From contig SFJB01000050.1 of the NCBI GenBank assembly GCA_004555145.1, positions 1-11,337 on the forward strand: a DNA stretch of 11,337 nucleotides, written 5' to 3'. The notes beneath the pieces were generated by a model. That model saw only the letters and a program-made list of their open reading frames with translations, searched no databases and was not told the origin of the DNA. The translations under genes and the position numbers were made by a program. This DNA comes from Bacteroidales bacterium. GTDB taxonomy: Bacteria > Bacteroidota > Bacteroidia > Bacteroidales > UBA932. This document shows positions 1 through 7,098 of the stretch, one piece after another. Every line of letters begins with the position of its first letter. Within the stretch, counting starts at the first letter, position 1.

Positions 1-14
1 AATGAAAACGCCAT
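1..14 (-). CDS. Possible 5' end of a divergent gene running off the left edge
   Basis: On the minus strand an ATG at 14 opens a frame reading M-A-F-S before the window ends. It lies about 27 nt downstream of a perfect minus-strand TAnnTTTG box (41-48), which is the spacing expected for a short leader. The leader is AT-rich with an A-run just before the ATG, as is common in Bacteroidota. Only four complete codons are visible, so neither the product nor even the reality of the gene can be established here; the call rests on promoter and start geometry alone. Confidence 0.25.
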
Positions 15-40
15 TTTTTTACTCTTGTCTAGTTAAGGAA

Positions 41-48
41 CAAAAATA
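41..48 (-). promoter_or_regulatory. Candidate minus-strand -7 box (TATTTTTG)
   Basis: The reverse complement of 41-48 reads TATTTTTG, a full match to the Bacteroidota primary sigma -7 consensus TAnnTTTG. No convincing -33 TTTG lies 19-21 bp upstream. The region is AT-rich, so a chance match is possible. If real, transcription would start near 34 and feed a gene leaving the window on the left. Confidence 0.35.
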
Positions 49-60
49 GTGAAAATTACT

Positions 61-68
61 TAAATTTG
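61..68 (+). promoter_or_regulatory. Candidate ispD -7 box (TAAATTTG)
   Basis: TAAATTTG at 61-68 matches the Bacteroidota -7 consensus TAnnTTTG exactly. Transcription would start around 74-76, leaving a leader of only about 8 nt before the ispD ATG at 83. No clear -33 TTTG is present at the right distance. It lies 12 bp from the minus-strand box at 41-48 in a back-to-back arrangement. Confidence 0.45.
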
Positions 69-82
69 CGAAAATAAAATGT

Positions 83-760
83 ATGGGAAGGAAAATTTAT
101 GGCATTTTCGTTGCCGGAGGCAGCGGAACACGTATGGGGAGCGAACTGCCCAAGCAGTTCCTGGAGTTTGACGGAAAACCCATACTTCAGCGGACCATCG
201 AGGTTTTTATGGATGCGGTTCCGGAGCTGAAGGTGATTACCGTACTTCCCGTAGAACATTTCGAGACCTGGAAGAATCTCTGTGCCCGGAATTCCTTTAT
301 GTATCCCCAATCCCTTGTCGCCGGCGGCATCACGCGCTTCGAGTCGGTGAGGGCGGCTTTGAAAAAAGTGCCGGATGGGGCCATAGTGGCAATTCACGAT
401 GGCGTGAGACCATTTGTGAGCACTCGCCTGATACTCTCCATGCTGGAAAGGATGGACTCTTGCGAGGCCCTTGTTCCGGGCATTCCGGTCAGCGATACCC
501 TGCGCTCCACCGACCCTGCTATACCCGACCCGGACAGAAGCCGGACCGTGGCGGTACAGACCCCTCAGATATTTCTCTCTGAGGGCATAAAGAAAGCCTA
601 TAGGGAACCCTACAGGCTGAATTTTACCGATGACGCATCAGTTGCGGCTGCGGCAGGGATGAAGGTGGACATAGTGCCCGGAGAGCGTTTCAACATAAAG
701 ATCACCACTCCCGAGGATATGGTCTTCGGTCGCGCTATTCTTTCACTGAAACGGCCTTGA
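83..760 (+). CDS. ispD: 2-C-methyl-D-erythritol 4-phosphate cytidylyltransferase
   Basis: IspD transfers CMP from CTP to MEP, giving CDP-ME, the third step of the MEP route to isopentenyl diphosphate; the enzyme is cytosolic. The 225-residue product has the family length. The N-terminal nucleotide-binding loop is visible as VAGGSGTRMG (10-19) followed by LPKQF (22-26). Further family motifs are GGITRFESVR (81-90), HDGVRP (105-110), TPQIF (160-164), FTDDAS (181-186) and NIKITTPED (204-212), where K206 corresponds to the conserved lysine of the NIKxTxPED signature. The ATG at 83 places the binding loop at the usual distance from the N-terminus. No other MEP gene is nearby. The last 26 bp overlap the 3' end of the convergent regulator gene, and no intrinsic terminator is visible there. 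Confidence 0.97.
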   Translation: MGRKIYGIFVAGGSGTRMGSELPKQFLEFDGKPILQRTIEVFMDAVPELKVITVLPVEHFETWKNLCARNSFMYPQSLVAGGITRFESVRAALKKVPDGAIVAIHDGVRPFVSTRLILSMLERMDSCEALVPGIPVSDTLRSTDPAIPDPDRSRTVAVQTPQIFLSEGIKKAYREPYRLNFTDDASVAAAAGMKVDIVPGERFNIKITTPEDMVFGRAILSLKRP

Positions 761-1235
761 AACTGGTGCTCTTGTAGTCCTTGACCCACACTTCCCTTTC
801 AAAGGCCTGGTCGAGGGAAATCATGGTATCTGTCGAGAGCACGTATGGTATTCTCTGTATAGTGTTGATGAGAATATTCATAAGATGCTCATTGTCAAAG
901 CAGAACACCTTCAGGAACAAAGCCGCCTTGCCCGTTACGAAATGACACTCGACTATCTCGGGCACGTGCTTTAGGGCGTCTACAACCTCCGGATACTTGT
1001 TGTCTTCGGATAGGTTTACGCTGATGAATGCACAGACATTGAGACCTATGGCAGCCGGTTTGATCACCATTCTGGAGCCGGAAACTATTCCGCTGTTCTC
1101 CAGTTTCTTCACTCTCTGGTGAACGGCCGCGCCAGAGATATTGCATTCCCTTGCTATCTCCAGGTACGGCATCCTTGCGTTTGAAACAAGGTATGACAGA
1201 ATTTTCCTGTCAACTGCGTCCAATTGATAACTCAT
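735..1235 (-). CDS. Lrp/AsnC-family transcriptional regulator
   Basis: The 166-residue product has the two-part Lrp/AsnC layout. An N-terminal winged helix-turn-helix (about 4-62) contains LDAVDRKILSYL and the recognition region NISGAAVHQRVKKLENSGIV (32-51). A C-terminal RAM/AsnC effector-binding domain follows (about 66-145), with the family pattern ECHFVTGKAALFLKV around 96-110. Proteins of this type bind DNA as dimers or higher oligomers and often respond to amino acids; neither ligand nor targets can be read from sequence. The gene starts 2 bp after the topA stop on the same strand, so it is almost certainly co-transcribed with topA. Its 3' end overlaps convergent ispD by 26 bp. The roughly 20-residue tail past the RAM domain is slightly longer than in minimal family members. 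Confidence 0.93.
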   Translation of the reverse strand: MSYQLDAVDRKILSYLVSNARMPYLEIARECNISGAAVHQRVKKLENSGIVSGSRMVIKPAAIGLNVCAFISVNLSEDNKYPEVVDALKHVPEIVECHFVTGKAALFLKVFCFDNEHLMNILINTIQRIPYVLSTDTMISLDQAFEREVWVKDYKSTSFKAVSVKE

Positions 1236-1237
1236 AA

Positions 1238-3556
1238 CTATTTATTGGCTTTTTTTGTCTGACGTGCGCGGAACCTTCCTCCGGTCGGCTTTCCAGCCTC
1301 GATGATTGCCTTGCAGTCTTCCTCGCTCAGCGATGCCGCATCACTGCCCTTCGGCAGCTTGTAGTTGCCTCCTGCGTGTTTTATGTATGGGCCGTAGCGT
1401 CCGTTGATGATGCTTATGTCGGATTCCTTGAACTCCCTGATGAGCTCGTTGCCTGCAACCCTGCTCTCCGCTTCCCTTATCAATGTTTCGCACTGCTCGA
1501 GGCTTACGCTCAGCGGATCCAGGTTCTTCGGAAGCGAAACGTTCCTGTCGCCGTATTTGAGATAAGGTCCGAACCTTCCCTTCAGCGCAATCACTTCCAC
1601 TCCGTCGATGCTGCCCACGGTGCGCGGAAGCTTGAAGAGGGACAGGGCTTCCTCAAGGGAAAGCGTCTCGATGAGCTGCCCCTTGCCCAGACTGGCGTAC
1701 TGCTTGTCATCCCCGTCGCCCTTCTGCACGTAAGGACCGTATTGCCCGTATCTGGCGTAGATTGTCTTTCCGTCGGCGGGGTCGGTGCCTACAACTCTCT
1801 CCACGTGGTTGAACCTGCCTTCCCTTATGGTCTCGTCCACCTTGTCGTGGAAAGGGCCGTAGAAGCTGGAAATCACTGAATTCCAGGCTATTTCTCCCTC
1901 TGCTATGCTGTCGAAATCCTTCTCCACGTTGGCCGTGAAGTCGTAGTCCATTATAGTCGGGAAATTTTCCTCCAGGAAGTCGGTGACTATCATGCCAATT
2001 TCCTGGGGCATAAGCTTGCCCTTCTCGGCTCCTATGGTCTCGGTCTTGACGCTTTCGCTGATTTTGCCTCCTTTCAGGCAGAGGTTGGTCACCTGCTCTT
2101 TGCGTCCTTCCCTGTCGGTCTTGACTATGTATCCGCGCCCGGTTGTGAGAGTGGATATGGTCGGGGCATAGGTGGACGGGCGTCCTATTCCCAGTTCTTC
2201 GAGCTTCTTGACCAGCGTGGCTTCGGAATAGCGGTAAGGCGGCTGCACGAATTTGCACTCTGCGTTTATTGCCTTGCAGTCGAGCGTCTGCCCTATGCTG
2301 AGCTCCGGGAGTATGGTGTTGTCCTCGCTGTCATCCTCGTCGTCGCGGCTTTCCATATAGAGCTTGAGAAAACCGTCGAACAACACCTGCGCCGCCTGAA
2401 TCACGAAGAGCTCGGGACGGCGGTCGGATGCTACCTTGATGGTGGTGTTCATAAGCTCTGCATCCTCCATCTGGGACGCCACGGTCCTCTTCCATATAAG
2501 GGAGTAAAGTTTCTTCTCCTGGGCGGTGCCCTCGATGTCGGTGTTGGCGATGTATGTCGGCCTTATGGCTTCGTGCGCTTCCTGGGCTCCCTTGCTCTTG
2601 GTCTTGTACTGGCGAGGGTGTGAGTATTCCTGGCCGAAGTTGTTGATTATGAATTCCTTTGCCGTGCCCAGGGCGAGCGAGGAGAGGTTGGTGGAGTCCG
2701 TACGCATATAGGTGATCAGACCCCTCTCGTAAAGGCTCTGCGCCACGCGCATTGTCAGGCTGACCGGAAAGCGGAGCTTGCGGGAAGCTTCCTGCTGGAG
2801 AGTGGATGTGGTGAATGGAGGCGCAGGGTGACGAGAAGCCTGCTTTTTGTCCATAGAAGCTATGGAGAAGGAGGCATCCGCATTGTCAGCGAGGAACTGA
2901 CGAGCCTGTTCGAGGCTCTCGAACTTCCTGTCCAGCAGGCCTTTGACCTTCACGCCTGAGGCAATGAAACTGGCTTCTACCCTGTAATACGGGGTGCTGG
3001 TGAATCCCATAATCTCCTTTTCGCGGTCCACTACCAGCCTGAGGGCGACGGACTGCACTCTTCCGGCGGAAAGTCCGCGCTGAATCTTGCGCCAGAGCAC
3101 CGGGGAAAGTTCGAAACCGACGAGCCTGTCCAGTACCCTTCGCGCCTGCTGGGCATTCACGAGGTTCATATCTATGTCCCTGGGGTTCTGAACCGCCTTG
3201 AGAATGGCATCTTTTGTGATTTCGTGGAAGACGATTCTTCTGGTGCGGGACCTGTCAAGTCCCAGAGTCTCGCAAAGGTGCCAGGAAATGGCCTCTCCTT
3301 CGCGGTCTTCATCGGAAGCGAGCCAGACCGTCTCCGCTGCTCCCGCTGCCTTTTTGAGGTCTGCGACCACCTTTTTCTTGTCCGCCGGGACTATGTATTC
3401 CGGCCGGAATCCGTTTTCCACGTCTACGCTGAGCTTGTTGTCCTGCAGGTCGCGTATATGTCCGAAACTTGATTTGACGACGAATCCCTCGCCGAGAAAC
3501 TTCTGAATCGTCTTGGCTTTTGCCGGCGACTCCACTATTACAAGGTTACCCTCCAT
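1238..3556 (-). CDS. topA: DNA topoisomerase I (type IA)
   Basis: TopA relaxes negative supercoils through a transient 5'-phosphotyrosyl single-strand break. From the chosen start the protein has 772 residues. The TOPRIM domain begins at once with LVIVESPAKAKTI (5-17) and carries the acidic metal-binding motif SDEDREGE (81-88). The conserved SAGRVQS is at 163-169 and the catalytic tyrosine is Y283 in GLITYMRTDST. The C-terminus has no CxxC zinc ribbons; instead three repeats with the core GRYGPY or GRFGPY (near 601, 658 and 717) match the topoisomerase C-terminal repeat seen in many Bacteroidota, followed by a basic tail. An in-frame ATG 57 bp upstream (3613) would add 19 residues before the universally N-terminal VIVESPAKA motif, so the internal ATG at 3556 is preferred. 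It is the first gene of a topA-lrp unit. Confidence 0.97.
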   Translation of the reverse strand: MEGNLVIVESPAKAKTIQKFLGEGFVVKSSFGHIRDLQDNKLSVDVENGFRPEYIVPADKKKVVADLKKAAGAAETVWLASDEDREGEAISWHLCETLGLDRSRTRRIVFHEITKDAILKAVQNPRDIDMNLVNAQQARRVLDRLVGFELSPVLWRKIQRGLSAGRVQSVALRLVVDREKEIMGFTSTPYYRVEASFIASGVKVKGLLDRKFESLEQARQFLADNADASFSIASMDKKQASRHPAPPFTTSTLQQEASRKLRFPVSLTMRVAQSLYERGLITYMRTDSTNLSSLALGTAKEFIINNFGQEYSHPRQYKTKSKGAQEAHEAIRPTYIANTDIEGTAQEKKLYSLIWKRTVASQMEDAELMNTTIKVASDRRPELFVIQAAQVLFDGFLKLYMESRDDEDDSEDNTILPELSIGQTLDCKAINAECKFVQPPYRYSEATLVKKLEELGIGRPSTYAPTISTLTTGRGYIVKTDREGRKEQVTNLCLKGGKISESVKTETIGAEKGKLMPQEIGMIVTDFLEENFPTIMDYDFTANVEKDFDSIAEGEIAWNSVISSFYGPFHDKVDETIREGRFNHVERVVGTDPADGKTIYARYGQYGPYVQKGDGDDKQYASLGKGQLIETLSLEEALSLFKLPRTVGSIDGVEVIALKGRFGPYLKYGDRNVSLPKNLDPLSVSLEQCETLIREAESRVAGNELIREFKESDISIINGRYGPYIKHAGGNYKLPKGSDAASLSEEDCKAIIEAGKPTGGRFRARQTKKANK

Positions 3557-3582
3557 TTTCTTCACTTTTCTGTTTTGAACTG

Positions 3583-3615
3583 CAAAGAAAATCACAAACT
3601 CCCAAAAATTCAAAA
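3583..3615 (-). promoter_or_regulatory. Candidate topA promoter
   Basis: On the minus strand TTTTG (3615-3611) is followed after 20 bp by TTTCTTTG (3590-3583). This resembles the Bacteroidota TTTG-N19-21-TAnnTTTG promoter with one mismatch in the -7 box (T for A at its second position). Transcription would start near 3576, giving a leader of about 20 nt before the ATG at 3556. This location also argues against the upstream start at 3613, which would lie inside the promoter. Confidence 0.35.
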
Positions 3616-3624
3616 TTTAATCGC

Positions 3625-3632
3625 TAATTTTG
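3625..3632 (+). promoter_or_regulatory. Candidate -7 box for the PBP-ddl-prmC unit (TAATTTTG)
   Basis: TAATTTTG at 3625-3632 fits the Bacteroidota -7 consensus TAnnTTTG exactly. The predicted start of transcription, around 3638-3640, leaves a leader of about 40 nt before the ATG at 3680, containing a dyad at 3648-3665. No good -33 TTTG is seen 19-21 bp upstream. Confidence 0.45.
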
Positions 3633-3647
3633 CATTTTCGATAATCC

Positions 3648-3665
3648 GTCGTAATAAATTACGAC
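3648..3665. repeat. Perfect 8-bp inverted repeat with 2-bp centre (operator or leader hairpin)
   Basis: GTCGTAATAAATTACGAC reads as GTCGTAAT, AA, ATTACGAC, an exact dyad. As RNA it would form a 7-bp stem with a UAAA loop, ending 14 nt before the PBP start codon and lying just downstream of that gene's predicted transcription start. As DNA it has the form of a dimeric regulator site between the divergent topA and PBP promoters. It is not followed by a T-run on the plus strand, so it is not an ordinary terminator in that direction. I did not find a second copy in the window. Confidence 0.6.
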
Positions 3666-3679
3666 AAATTTTTTGGCTG

Positions 3680-6070
3680 ATGAAAGATAATACAAGGAAA
3701 AAGATTGTCAAGTGGTTCTGGATCCTCGTAACGGCTCCGTTCGCAATACTGCTGCTTGCCCTGCTGCTTGTCGGGCTCTTCGCAAAAATCCCTTCATTCG
3801 AAGAGCTGGAGCACCCGGACAACAAGCTTGCGACCCAGGTTATAGCCGAGAACGGCGAGGTGCTGGCCACTTTCCATATTGAGAACAGGACCTACGTGAG
3901 CTATGACGAACTTTCCGAGCATCTCGTGAATGCGGCCGTCGCCACGGAGGACGCCCGTTTCTACAGACATTCCGGCATCGATATGCGCGGCCTCGCCCGT
4001 GTGGCGGTGAAGACCATATTGCTCGGCGACTCCAGCCAGGGCGGCGGAAGCACCATCACCCAGCAGCTGGCAAAGACCCTCTATCCGAGAAAGGAAGTGG
4101 ACAGCAGGATTCCGGGTTGGTCCAAAGTGGTTATGGTGGGCACCAAGCTCAAGGAATGGATTACGGCAGTGAAGCTGGAACGCGACTACACCAAGGAGGA
4201 AATCGTGGACATGTACCTGAATTCCATCTTCTTCGGCAGCGGCGCATACGGAGTCAAGGCTGCGTCCGAGACCTTCTTTGCTAAGGACCCGGCCGACCTG
4301 AACGTCGAGGAGGCGGCCCTGCTCGTGGGTATGGTCAACAAGCCTACGCGCTACAATCCCGTGCTCAACCCTGACCGTTCCCTGGAAAGGCGCAATTTCG
4401 TGATAGGACAGATGGCGAAGAACGGATACATCACGGCTGCGGAGCGGGACTCCATAGTTCAGATTCCAATACAGTTGACCTATCAGGTGCAGGATCACAA
4501 TTCCGGACGCGCCCCTTACTTCAGGGATATGCTTCGTCGCGATATGTCTGCGTCCAAGCCGAAGCGGGCCGATTACCAGTACGATGAGGACTACAGTGCG
4601 GATTCCCTGCGCTGGCGCGAGGACCCGATTTACGGCTGGCTCAACAAGAACAAGAAGGCCGACGGCTCGAAGTACGACCTCGACAGGGACGGCCTGCGCA
4701 TATACACCACCATCAATTACAAGATGCAGCAGTATGCGGAGGAAGCCGTGGCGGAACACCTTGGCGGCAACCTTCAGAAGAGTTTCGACAGGGAAGTGCG
4801 CTACAAGAAGAACAAGCCTTTCGCGAACGACGTGGACGCCAAGACCGAGCAGACCCTGATGAAGCAGGCCCGCCGATGGAGCGACCGCTACCGCTTGCAG
4901 CACAAGGCGGGCGTGAGCGACGAGGAGATCTATGCGCAGTTCAGCAAGCCGGTGAAGATGCGTGTATTTGCTTGGAATTCAAAGGGCTACGCTGACACCA
5001 CGATGACTCCGGACGATTCCATACGCTACTACAAGTCCATACTCAGGTGCGGTTTCGTGGCAATTGAGCCGGTGACCGGACACGTGAAGGCATACGTGGG
5101 CGGACCGAACTACCGCTATTTCAAATATGACAACGTGCGCCAGGGCAAGCGCCAGATAGGCTCCACAGTGAAGCCTTTCCTCTACACCCTGGCTATGCAG
5201 GAAGGTCTCACCCCTTGCGACAAGGTGGTGAACCAGCCTCAGACCTTCGTGCTCTTCGACGGTACCACCTGGACCCCACGAAGCACGGACAAGGAGGAGT
5301 GGATAGGCCAGACCGTCACCCTGCGCTGGGGCCTTGCCCACAGTTCCAACAATATCTCCGCTTTCCTGATGAAGGAGCTTGGCCCTGCAGCCCTGGTGAG
5401 AATGATGCACCAGATGGGAGTGAAGACCCATATCGACGAGGTGTACTCGCTCTGCGTGGGTCCGGCTGAGGTCTGCGTTTTCGATATGGTTGCAGCCTAC
5501 AATACCTTCCCGTCCATGGGTACTTACGCCACCCCTCAGTACGTCACGAGGATTACCGACAATGACGGAAGGACCATAGGGGAGTATTCCAACCAGAAGC
5601 GTGAGGCAATCTCTGAACAGACGGCTTACCTGATGATAAACCTTATGAGCGGGGTTATCAACGAGGGTACCGGTTCCAGACTGCGCTCGGTTTACGGCTT
5701 GCGCGGAGAAATCGCGGGCAAGACCGGAACCACCAACGACAACTCCGACGGCTGGTTCATAGGCTACACCCCGAACATCACGGCAGGCGTGTGGGTAGGA
5801 GGCGAGGACAGGCAGGTGCACTTCAACTCCCTGGCTTTGGGAAGCGGCTCCAACATGGCCCTCCCGATCTGGGGTATATGGATGAAGAAGTGTCTGGCGG
5901 ACAAGACCATAGGCTGGTCTATGGAGGAAGACCGTTTCACCGTCCCTTCCACCGGAGACTTCAACTTCGACTGCTCCACCCAGGGCGTGGCTTTGGGCGG
6001 CTACAACGAAGAAGCCCCTGCAGAAGGTGGGCAGAGCGGGGAAACAGAAGAAGATTACTATTTCAATTGA
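3680..6070 (+). CDS. mrcA: Class A penicillin-binding protein (PBP1A-type bifunctional peptidoglycan synthase)
   Basis: The enzyme polymerises lipid II into glycan strands and cross-links their peptides at the outer face of the inner membrane. The 796-residue product has a short basic N-terminus and one signal-anchor helix (about 12-35). The GT51 transglycosylase domain follows, with catalytic E90 in ATEDARFYRHSG, GGGSTITQQLAK (121-132) and YLNSIFFGSGAYG (179-191). The transpeptidase domain has all three penicillin-binding motifs: S495-TV-K498, S555-S-N557 and K681-T-G683. The region between them (about 270-450) is the linker or extra domain. The C-terminus is acidic and glycine-rich. The start at 3680 is chosen because it sits directly before the signal anchor and downstream of the predicted promoter; an in-frame ATG at 3575 would add 35 residues encoded by AT-rich promoter DNA. 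ddl follows after 9 bp. Assignment to 1A rather than 1B or 1C type rests on motifs and length only. Confidence 0.95.
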   Translation: MKDNTRKKIVKWFWILVTAPFAILLLALLLVGLFAKIPSFEELEHPDNKLATQVIAENGEVLATFHIENRTYVSYDELSEHLVNAAVATEDARFYRHSGIDMRGLARVAVKTILLGDSSQGGGSTITQQLAKTLYPRKEVDSRIPGWSKVVMVGTKLKEWITAVKLERDYTKEEIVDMYLNSIFFGSGAYGVKAASETFFAKDPADLNVEEAALLVGMVNKPTRYNPVLNPDRSLERRNFVIGQMAKNGYITAAERDSIVQIPIQLTYQVQDHNSGRAPYFRDMLRRDMSASKPKRADYQYDEDYSADSLRWREDPIYGWLNKNKKADGSKYDLDRDGLRIYTTINYKMQQYAEEAVAEHLGGNLQKSFDREVRYKKNKPFANDVDAKTEQTLMKQARRWSDRYRLQHKAGVSDEEIYAQFSKPVKMRVFAWNSKGYADTTMTPDDSIRYYKSILRCGFVAIEPVTGHVKAYVGGPNYRYFKYDNVRQGKRQIGSTVKPFLYTLAMQEGLTPCDKVVNQPQTFVLFDGTTWTPRSTDKEEWIGQTVTLRWGLAHSSNNISAFLMKELGPAALVRMMHQMGVKTHIDEVYSLCVGPAEVCVFDMVAAYNTFPSMGTYATPQYVTRITDNDGRTIGEYSNQKREAISEQTAYLMINLMSGVINEGTGSRLRSVYGLRGEIAGKTGTTNDNSDGWFIGYTPNITAGVWVGGEDRQVHFNSLALGSGSNMALPIWGIWMKKCLADKTIGWSMEEDRFTVPSTGDFNFDCSTQGVALGGYNEEAPAEGGQSGETEEDYYFN

Positions 6071-6079
6071 CAGTGCTAT

Positions 6080-7096
6080 ATGGGAAAGTATCAAACCATT
6101 GCAGTGATCTATGGCAGCGACTCGTCAGAGTGCGAGGTGTCCTGCAGAAGCGGGGAGTTCGTGGCTTCCCGAATCGACGGCAACGAGTACGACATTTATG
6201 AGATTTATGCCCGTTTCGGCAAATGGTCTCTGGTGGCGTGCAAGAAGAAGAATTCTATGCGTGTAACCTTCCCCGAGGGCGCAAGGCCGTCGGTGGACAG
6301 GAATGACTTCTCCGTCAACGTGCTTGGAGAGAAGGTCAAGTTCGATTTTGCCTACATAGTCCAGCACGGAGCCCCCGGCGAGACCGGTCAGCTCCAGGGC
6401 TATCTCGAGATGCTTGACATCCCTTTCAGCTGCTGCGGCTCTTATGAAAGCGCTGTGGCCTTCGACAAGTATGCCTGCAAGTCGAACGTGCGCGAGAGCG
6501 GCCTGGTTCTCTGTGCCCCGGACTGCTATGTCAGGAAGGGTATGGATCTCGATGCAATCTGCTCCAAGGCTGCCCGAAGCCTGACTTTTCCTGTTTTCGT
6601 GAAGCCTACAAGAGGAGGTTCCAGCTTCGGTGTGACCATGGTGAAGGAGGCTGGTGAACTACTCCCTGCAGTGCAGTTTGCCTTCTCCGAGGGTCCGGGC
6701 GTGCTCATCGAGCAGGGGGTTCACGGAAGGGAGCTCACCTGCGCAGTATATTTCGACGGAAACAAGGTAAAGGCTCTGCCTATAATTGAAATCGTCACCA
6801 GCAACGAATATTTCGACTACGATGCCAAGTACAATGGACACAGCAGCGAAATATGCCCTGCCGAAGTGGACGACGATGTCAGAGATCTGGTGCAGAAGAC
6901 CAGTTGCGGGATATACTCCCTCCTGGGCTGCAAGGGCGTGGTCAGGATGGACTACATAATGGCGCCTGACGGACTCTATTTCCTGGAAGTGAATACTATA
7001 CCTGGGATGACCAGTGCCTCGCTCGTGCCTAAGATGGTGCGCACTGCCGGCCTGGACATGACGGAATTCCTTTCCACGATCATTGAGAATTCATAG
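6080..7096 (+). CDS. ddl: D-alanine--D-alanine ligase
   Basis: Ddl joins two D-alanines using ATP, supplying the dipeptide that MurF adds to the UDP-MurNAc peptide; it is cytosolic. The 338-residue protein is an ATP-grasp enzyme of usual length. The N-terminal substrate-binding part includes YGSDSSECEVS (11-21) and HGAPGETGQLQGYLEML (96-112). The ATP-grasp part shows FVKPTRGGSSFGV (173-185), the omega-loop DYDAKYNG (246-253) and the magnesium-binding FLEVNTIPGMT (301-311). The AKY tyrosine (Y251) aligns with the tyrosine associated with D-Ala rather than D-lactate specificity in characterised ligases, so ordinary D-Ala-D-Ala is inferred and vancomycin-type D-Lac synthesis is not. It begins 9 bp after the PBP gene and prmC begins 2 bp after it, indicating one operon that couples precursor synthesis to polymerisation. 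Confidence 0.96.
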   Translation: MGKYQTIAVIYGSDSSECEVSCRSGEFVASRIDGNEYDIYEIYARFGKWSLVACKKKNSMRVTFPEGARPSVDRNDFSVNVLGEKVKFDFAYIVQHGAPGETGQLQGYLEMLDIPFSCCGSYESAVAFDKYACKSNVRESGLVLCAPDCYVRKGMDLDAICSKAARSLTFPVFVKPTRGGSSFGVTMVKEAGELLPAVQFAFSEGPGVLIEQGVHGRELTCAVYFDGNKVKALPIIEIVTSNEYFDYDAKYNGHSSEICPAEVDDDVRDLVQKTSCGIYSLLGCKGVVRMDYIMAPDGLYFLEVNTIPGMTSASLVPKMVRTAGLDMTEFLSTIIENS

Positions 7097-7098
7097 CA

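Noticed and set aside
53..67. AAATT-ACTTA-AATTT palindrome over the ispD -7 box as an Lrp-type operator
   Set aside because: Short A/T arms are expected by chance in this AT-rich gap, and no second copy was noticed by the regulator gene.
1376..1879. Plus-strand frame of 167 codons inside topA
   Set aside because: It is antisense to the conserved C-terminal repeats of topA and has no motif of its own; treated as a shadow.
3575..3679. 35-residue N-terminal extension of the PBP from an upstream in-frame ATG
   Set aside because: The extension is encoded by AT-rich DNA containing the predicted -7 box and dyad, and the downstream ATG sits directly before the signal anchor.
3794..4903. Long antisense open frame (369 codons) opposite the PBP gene; a similar 371-codon one at 4979-6094
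   Set aside because: Both lie opposite a gene with intact GT51 and transpeptidase motifs. Their composition (rich in H, V, G, R) is that of a shadow frame in GC-rich DNA, and neither shows a recognisable domain.
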